Shown in pieces: positions 59,791-64,000 of a stretch of 64,000 nt of DNA. The stretch comes from Citrobacter sp. 18056 (lineage in GTDB: Bacteria > Pseudomonadota > Gammaproteobacteria > Enterobacterales > Enterobacteriaceae). The DNA lies in the NCBI GenBank assembly GCA_902706235.1, contig CACSJR010000002.1:186001-250000 (forward strand). The letters run 5' to 3'. A program made the position numbers and the translations under genes. Each line of letters opens with the position of its first letter. The first letter of the stretch is position 1. A model generated the notes under the pieces. It made no database searches and was not told where the DNA came from. It was given only the letters and a program-made list of their open reading frames with translations.

Positions 59791-59913
59791 TCCTGCGCAT
59801 AATTGACCATATTTTTCGTTGAGCGTGTGACATTTCAAAAAATGCACGGTCTAAACGACGTCATTAACTCATAAAAACGACCATGAGTTGTCTTTGTTAC
59901 TCATAATGCTGTG

Positions 59914-59952
59914 GTGCAGCCAACGCACATGCAGCGCGAAGTATGATGAGTA
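59914..59952. repeat. ERIC end fragment upstream of yhjJ
   Basis: GCAGCCAACGCACATGCAGC followed by GCGAAGTATGATGAGTA matches one outer arm of ERIC (GCAGCCAACGCACATGCAGCTTGAAGTATGACGGGTA). The core and the other arm are absent. It ends 31 bp upstream of the yhjJ start. Confidence 0.7.
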
Positions 59953-59983
59953 AATAACCAGGATTGTTGATTCAGGGGCTTAA

Positions 59984-61471
59984 ATGCAGGGCACAAAAAT
60001 TCGACTCATAGCGGGCGGAATGCTGATGGTAGCCACCGCGGGCTATGCGCAAGCAGAAGCGCTCCAGCCGGACCCGGCATGGCAACAGGGAACACTGGCT
60101 AACGGATTTCAATGGCAGGTACTGGCCACCCCGCAGCGCCCGAGCGACAGGGTAGAAATCCGCCTTCAGGTCAATATTGGTTCTCTGAGCGAAAGCACGC
60201 AGCAGGCGGGCTTCAGCCACTTCATTCCACGTCTGGCGCTCTCGCAGAGCGGCAGTCTACCGACGATGCAGGCCCGCTCCCTATGGCAGCAGGGCATCGA
60301 CCCGCAGCATCCAATGCCGCCGGCTATCGTCTCCTACGATTACACCCTTTTCAGCCTGAGCTTGCCGAATAACCGCAATGACCTGCTGAAAGAAGCGTTG
60401 ACCTGGCTGTCTGATTCCAGCGGCAAACTCAATATCACCCCGGAAGCCGTGAATCACGCGCTCAGTGGCGAAGATATGGTCATGACCTGGCCTCAGGATC
60501 CTAAAGAGGGCTGGTGGCGCTATCGCCTGAAAGGGTCGACTATGCTGGGGCACGATCCGGCTGAACCGCTGAAACAGCCGATTGATAATGAACAGCTGAA
60601 AAGCTTCTACCAGAAGTGGTATACCCCGGATGCGATGACCCTGATTGTGGTCGGCAACGTGGATAACCGCAGCGTGGGCGAGCAAATCAATAAAATCTTC
60701 GGCGGCCTGAAAGGCAAACGCGAAACCCCGGCGGCTGTGCCGACGTTGTCTCCGCTTCCGCCAACCCCGGTCAGCATCATGACCGACGCAGTGCCGCAGG
60801 ACAGACTCTCTATCATGTGGGACACGCCGTGGGCACCGATTCGTGAATCTGCCGCGTTGCAGCGCTACTGGCGTGCTGACCTGGCGCGTGAAGCGCTGTT
60901 CTGGCATGTGCAGCAGATCCTGAGCAAAAGTAATGTCAAAGATATCGGTATTGGCTTCGATTGCCGGGTGCTGTATCTGCGCGCGCAGTGCGCCATTAAC
61001 GTGGACTCCCCGAATGACAAACTGAACGCTAATCTCGGCCTGGTGGCCAAAGAATTGGCGAAAGTCCGCGAAGAGGGTCTGACCCAGGAAGAGTTTAATG
61101 CGTTGATTGCGCAGAAAAACCTCGAACTGCAGAAGCTGTTTGCGACCTACGCGCGTACCGATACCAATCTGCTGATCAGCCAGCGTATGCGTGCGCTGCA
61201 AAATCAGGTGGTGGATATCGCGCCGGAGCAGTATCAGAAACTGCGTCAGGAATTCCTGAGCTCTCTGACCGTTGAAGGCCTGAATCAGGATCTGCGTCAG
61301 CAGTTATCACAGGATATGGCGTTGATTCTCCAGCAGCCGAAAGGTGAGCCGGAATACAACATGAAGGATCTGCAGGAAACGTGGGACAAACTGATGGCGC
61401 CATCGGTCACATCGGCACCCGCTGCCAGTGACGATCGTCAGGATGTGACGGATATTCCACCGGGACAGTAG
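59984..61471 (+). CDS. yhjJ: M16-like zinc-peptidase homologue YhjJ (probably inactive)
   Basis: YhjJ is a periplasmic M16 (insulinase-like) family protein of 495 aa (498 in E. coli). A signal peptide (cleavage near GYAQA) is followed by two M16 half-domains. The zinc motif HxxEH expected near residue 80 is replaced by SHFIPRLAL, so the first His remains but Glu and the second His are lost. E. coli YhjJ is likewise non-canonical. It is therefore probably a pseudo-enzyme with a binding or regulatory role. Function is unknown. It is monocistronic, between dctA and kdgK. Confidence 0.92.
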   Translation: MQGTKIRLIAGGMLMVATAGYAQAEALQPDPAWQQGTLANGFQWQVLATPQRPSDRVEIRLQVNIGSLSESTQQAGFSHFIPRLALSQSGSLPTMQARSLWQQGIDPQHPMPPAIVSYDYTLFSLSLPNNRNDLLKEALTWLSDSSGKLNITPEAVNHALSGEDMVMTWPQDPKEGWWRYRLKGSTMLGHDPAEPLKQPIDNEQLKSFYQKWYTPDAMTLIVVGNVDNRSVGEQINKIFGGLKGKRETPAAVPTLSPLPPTPVSIMTDAVPQDRLSIMWDTPWAPIRESAALQRYWRADLAREALFWHVQQILSKSNVKDIGIGFDCRVLYLRAQCAINVDSPNDKLNANLGLVAKELAKVREEGLTQEEFNALIAQKNLELQKLFATYARTDTNLLISQRMRALQNQVVDIAPEQYQKLRQEFLSSLTVEGLNQDLRQQLSQDMALILQQPKGEPEYNMKDLQETWDKLMAPSVTSAPAASDDRQDVTDIPPGQ

Positions 61472-61876
61472 TTTTTTTCTGTACAGGTGGAATTGGCGGA
61501 CCCGGTGGAATGGTTCGAATTGGCTCAATGAGTTCAGTGGTAATGTTCCGTTCACCCGATGTTCAGCAGGTTCCGCAATTCATGCAGAACGTGAACGGGA
61601 TAAGGGGCGCTTTCGCGCGCCCCTTATCAATCCCCGCGACCCCGCAATAGAAATCGGTGCTTCGCACTGCCCGGTCTTCCAGCCGTCTGCCTGCGGCCGG
61701 CTCGACTCGACGTCAATGTCTCGTTTCGCCTCAGCCCGCCATCCCTGGCGGTCTGACCTTGTCATCTGGCCTACAGCCCGGCGATTTCTGGCGGGGACAC
61801 AACCGGTGCCAGAGGGAACTGAGGGTGTTGACCTTCGGTCCGGCTGAAAATCGCCGGAACGATCCCACCGACCAAA
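61472..61876. repeat. GC-rich palindromic intergenic segment, possible dispersed repeat
   Basis: This 405-bp segment between yhjJ and kdgK has no credible gene. It contains a perfect 12-bp stem-loop (GATAAGGGGCGC at 61599-61610, GCGCCCCTTATC at 61617-61628). It then continues as a GC-rich stretch with short palindromes such as CGGTGCTTCGCACTG and GCCATCCCTGGCGG. A 61-codon minus-strand frame (61580-61765) reads KTGQCEAPISIAG, a phrase I recall from many spurious short proteins in enterobacterial genomes, which suggests a multi-copy element. Confidence 0.45.
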
Positions 61877-62806
61877 TCACGCTGGCATCGCATCGCGCGG
61901 GATGATCGCCCCGCGATACTGAATCACGGTGCTTGCGGTTAAATGCCCGCGTTGTGCCGCAGCCTGCGTATCTCCGCCGGTCAAACGTACTGCCAGATAA
62001 CCCGCACTAAACGAATCACCCGCGGCGGTGGTATCCACCACGTTCTCTTTCGGCAATTTCACTGCAGGCACATCCACCACGCCTTCTTCTGCCAGTGACA
62101 CCAGGCAAGAATCCGCCCCGCGCTTGATAACCACTTCATGCACACCTGCGGCGTGCGTACGGGCCATCACGTCTTCGACCGGCTTTTCGCCCCACAGCGC
62201 GTCTTCGTCATCCAGCGTCAGGAACGCGATGTCGGTGCAGCCCAGCATCTGCTGATACACCTGCTGCGTCTCTTCGCGGCTGGTCCACAGGCGCGGGCGA
62301 TAGTTGTTATCGAAAATCACTTTCCCGCCGTTCGCACGGCATTCGTGCAGCAGAGAGAACAACTTCTCACGGCTTGCCGGGCTCAGGATGGCGAGGCTGA
62401 TACCGCTCAGATAGAGGTAGTCAAAGGTTGCCAGCTCTTCACAAATCGCCGCCGACTGCTCGCTCTCCAGCCAGAATTTCGCCGCCGCTTCATTGCGCCA
62501 GTAGTAGAACGTGCGCTCGCCGGACGCATCGGTTTCGATGTAATACAGGCCAGGCATCCGGTTTTCCATGCGCTGAATCAGGCGAGTATCGACGTGCTCA
62601 CTCTGCCAGGCGTCGAGCATCTGCTGGCTGAAACTGTCTGTACCGAGCGCGGTGATATAGCTCACCTGCAAATCCGCTGGCGCAACCTGGCGCGCGATGT
62701 ACACGGAGGTGTTCAGCGTATCGCCGCCAAAACCACGGTTTACCGCAGAGCCTTTCTCTGACAGCTCAATCATGCATTCGCCAATGACGGCAATTTTTTT
62801 AGACAT
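61877..62806 (-). CDS. kdgK: 2-keto-3-deoxygluconate kinase KdgK
   Basis: KdgK phosphorylates KDG to KDPG in hexuronate catabolism. The 309-aa PfkB-family protein equals E. coli KdgK. It has the start KKIAVIGECMIELSEKG, the sugar-site GFGGDTLNTSVYIAR and the signature DTTAAGDSFSAGY with the catalytic Asp. The ATG at 62806 is used by comparison; a TTG three codons upstream is too close to AAGG. A KdgR-like sequence lies about 70 bp upstream. Confidence 0.96.
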   Translation of the reverse strand: MSKKIAVIGECMIELSEKGSAVNRGFGGDTLNTSVYIARQVAPADLQVSYITALGTDSFSQQMLDAWQSEHVDTRLIQRMENRMPGLYYIETDASGERTFYYWRNEAAAKFWLESEQSAAICEELATFDYLYLSGISLAILSPASREKLFSLLHECRANGGKVIFDNNYRPRLWTSREETQQVYQQMLGCTDIAFLTLDDEDALWGEKPVEDVMARTHAAGVHEVVIKRGADSCLVSLAEEGVVDVPAVKLPKENVVDTTAAGDSFSAGYLAVRLTGGDTQAAAQRGHLTASTVIQYRGAIIPRDAMPA

Positions 62807-62875
62807 AGTCGTCAAGCCTTCCCGAAATCAAAAAATTGCCGTTAGTTTGCGCTGAGGGTTGTAGCGGGTCAACTA

Positions 62876-62895
62876 TATTAAAACAACGTTCCATT
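62876..62895. promoter_or_regulatory. Candidate KdgR operator upstream of kdgK
   Basis: TATTAAAACAACGTTCCATT reads AATGGAACGTTGTTTTAATA on the other strand, close to the KdgR pattern AATGAAAC-N2-TGTTTTA. kdgK is a KdgR target in E. coli. Confidence 0.45.
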
Positions 62896-62967
62896 ATTTT
62901 TTTGAACTGGCGCGGATTCTCCTTCAATGCTGGATGCACAGAAACACAAAATGCCAGCCGTTGAACA

Positions 62968-62994
62968 TAAAGTTCTCACTTTCAGCGCCGATAA
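62968..62994 (+). promoter_or_regulatory. Sigma-28 (FliA) promoter of pdeH
   Basis: TAAAGTTC, an 11-bp spacer and GCCGATAA match the FliA consensus TAAAGTTT-N11-GCCGATAA at 15 of 16 positions. It lies 48 bp upstream of the pdeH start, so pdeH is expected to be a late flagellar (class 3) gene, as in E. coli. Confidence 0.92.
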
Positions 62995-63041
62995 CCCAAT
63001 GACGAGTTGCGACAGATTCCCCCATTAACAGGACAGCTGAG

Positions 63042-63815
63042 ATGAAGTTAAAGCAGGTTATCCAGCGGCTAAGCATTCCCGATGCAGGCATTGAAGGCCT
63101 ACAGGAGCGGCGCTATTGGCTGGAGTGTGAGCGTGCTTATACTTACCAGCCGATCTATAAAACCGATGGTTGCCTGATGGCAGTCGAAGTGCTGACCGTG
63201 GTGACGCACCCGGAGCACCCAGGACAGCGTATTGCCCCTGACCGCTATTTTGCAGAGGTGGCGGTGCGCCAGCGGATCGATGTCATCAAAGAACAATTGG
63301 CGGCACTCACTGCGCAGCGCGCGTTCTTCGCTGACAACGGGATATTGGCCTCGGTAAACGTCGATGGCCCGACGCTGATGGCGATGCGTCAGGATCCGGT
63401 ATTGATGGCGCAAATCGAAGATATTCCCTGGCTGCGTTTCGAGCTGGTGGAGCACATTCGTCTGCCACAGGACTCCTCCTTCGCATCGCTGTGCGAATTT
63501 GGTCCGCTGTGGCTCGATGATTTCGGTACCGGGATGGCAAACTTTTCGGCGTTGAGTGAAGTGCGCTACGACTACATCAAAGTGGCCCGCGACCTGTTCA
63601 TCATGCTGCGCAAGACCCCGGAAGGGCGTAATCTTTTTGAGTTGCTTATTCAGCTAATGAATCGTTATTGCCAGGGCGTGATCGTCGAAGGCGTTGAGAC
63701 GCTGGAAGAGTGGCGTGACGTCCAGCAATCCCCGGCCCATGCGGCTCAGGGCTACTTCTTATCACGTCCGGTACCGATGTCTACCCTCGAAGAAGTGATG
63801 CTCAATCTGGCCTGA
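63042..63815 (+). CDS. pdeH: c-di-GMP phosphodiesterase PdeH (YhjH)
   Basis: PdeH is a stand-alone cytoplasmic EAL-domain enzyme of 257 aa that lowers c-di-GMP and so keeps the flagellar brake YcgR inactive. The EAL-domain residues are present: EVL at the EAL motif (MAVEVLTVV), VNVDGPT, ELVEHI, the metal site LDDFGTGMAN, the Lys in DYIKVARD and VEGVET. Expression from a sigma-28 promoter ties it to motility. Opposing cellulose genes lie only 7 kb away. Confidence 0.96.
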   Translation: MKLKQVIQRLSIPDAGIEGLQERRYWLECERAYTYQPIYKTDGCLMAVEVLTVVTHPEHPGQRIAPDRYFAEVAVRQRIDVIKEQLAALTAQRAFFADNGILASVNVDGPTLMAMRQDPVLMAQIEDIPWLRFELVEHIRLPQDSSFASLCEFGPLWLDDFGTGMANFSALSEVRYDYIKVARDLFIMLRKTPEGRNLFELLIQLMNRYCQGVIVEGVETLEEWRDVQQSPAHAAQGYFLSRPVPMSTLEEVMLNLA

Positions 63816-63883
63816 TCGGCGGTTTTTTCTGTCAGCCTCAACTATATTCATGAATGGTGAGGCAAAACAGGAACGTTAACGGC

Positions 63884-64000
63884 ATGACTAAAACCAGCAA
63901 AGTCATCACTTTTTCATTTGCGACGCTTGTCGTGCTTTTCGTCGTACTGCTAATCGTAATTGCAAATTTCGACTGGAATCGACTCAAGCCAACCATCAAT
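63884..64000 (+). CDS. yhjG: AsmA-family protein YhjG (3' end missing)
   Basis: The first 39 codons are in the window. They encode MTKTSKVITFSFATLVVLF, a membrane anchor up to about residue 28, followed by NFDWNRLKPTIN, the hallmark start of AsmA-like proteins such as E. coli YhjG. AsmA-family proteins are thought to carry phospholipids across the periplasm. The ATG follows AGGAA 11 bp upstream. Gene order after pdeH agrees with E. coli. Confidence 0.9.
   Translation, partial: MTKTSKVITFSFATLVVLFVVLLIVIANFDWNRLKPTIN

Noticed and set aside
61580-61765. 61-codon minus-strand frame in the yhjJ-kdgK spacer
   Set aside because: It has no ribosome site and lies in a palindromic, repeat-like block. 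Similar short database proteins are probably spurious translations of a repeat.

Overview
This is an enterobacterial chromosome segment. Nearly every gene matches the Escherichia coli K-12 block that runs bax - xyl - glyQS - bisC - eptB - dpp - bcs - dctA - kdgK - pdeH - yhjG, mostly with identical protein lengths. Intact ERIC elements and an inserted 2-ketogluconate operon suggest an Enterobacter/Lelliottia/Leclercia-type genome rather than Escherichia. The exact genus cannot be fixed from sequence alone. Both ends cut genes: bax at the left and yhjG at the right.

Layout. 1-9118: end of bax, then the D-xylose regulon: xylR, the ABC importer xylFGH (minus strand) and divergent xylAB (plus strand). 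Two full 127-bp ERIC copies flank xylA. 9119-15326: a two-gene isochorismatase-hydrolase/GlxA-type regulator unit where E. coli has yiaAB, then wecH, ysaB and glyQS. 15327-18281: an accessory island carrying a P1/P4-type (C4/CI antisense RNA, Icd/Ash) immunity relic with its first downstream gene, a decayed ccdA-like antitoxin piece and an ABC-F ATPase. 18282-26620: yiaG, an aromatic-acid type MFS transporter, yiaF, and a complete 2-ketogluconate operon (ptxS-like regulator, kguE, kguK, kguT, kguD/ghrB) with a 14-bp palindromic operator. 26755-35101: yiaD, bisC, yiaC, tag, yhjY, yhjX, eptB.

35102-35819: a tRNA-Pro(UGG) gene whose 3' end and terminator are repeated downstream as a 100-bp copy, followed by a truncated SnoaL-like gene. 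This looks like the scar of a tRNA-associated rearrangement or integration. 36347-42098: dppABCDF dipeptide importer. 42109-56150: complete cellulose locus, bcsEFG divergent from bcsRQABZC. 56301-64000: pdeK (degenerate GGDEF + EAL), dctA, yhjJ, kdgK, pdeH behind a clear sigma-28 promoter, and the start of yhjG.

How the parts work together. Xylose and 2-ketogluconate import and catabolism are each complete units that feed the pentose phosphate pathway; kdgK sends KDG to the Entner-Doudoroff pathway. The bcs locus makes and secretes phosphoethanolamine cellulose under c-di-GMP control. Two c-di-GMP phosphodiesterase-type genes lie downstream, one apparently tied to flagellar expression.

No CRISPR array, rRNA, intact phage or intact transposase gene was seen. 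I did not find a convincing wholly new multi-gene system. The most unusual parts are the antisense-RNA immunity relic, the remodelled tRNA-Pro locus, the ERIC pair around xylA and the structured leader before pdeK.
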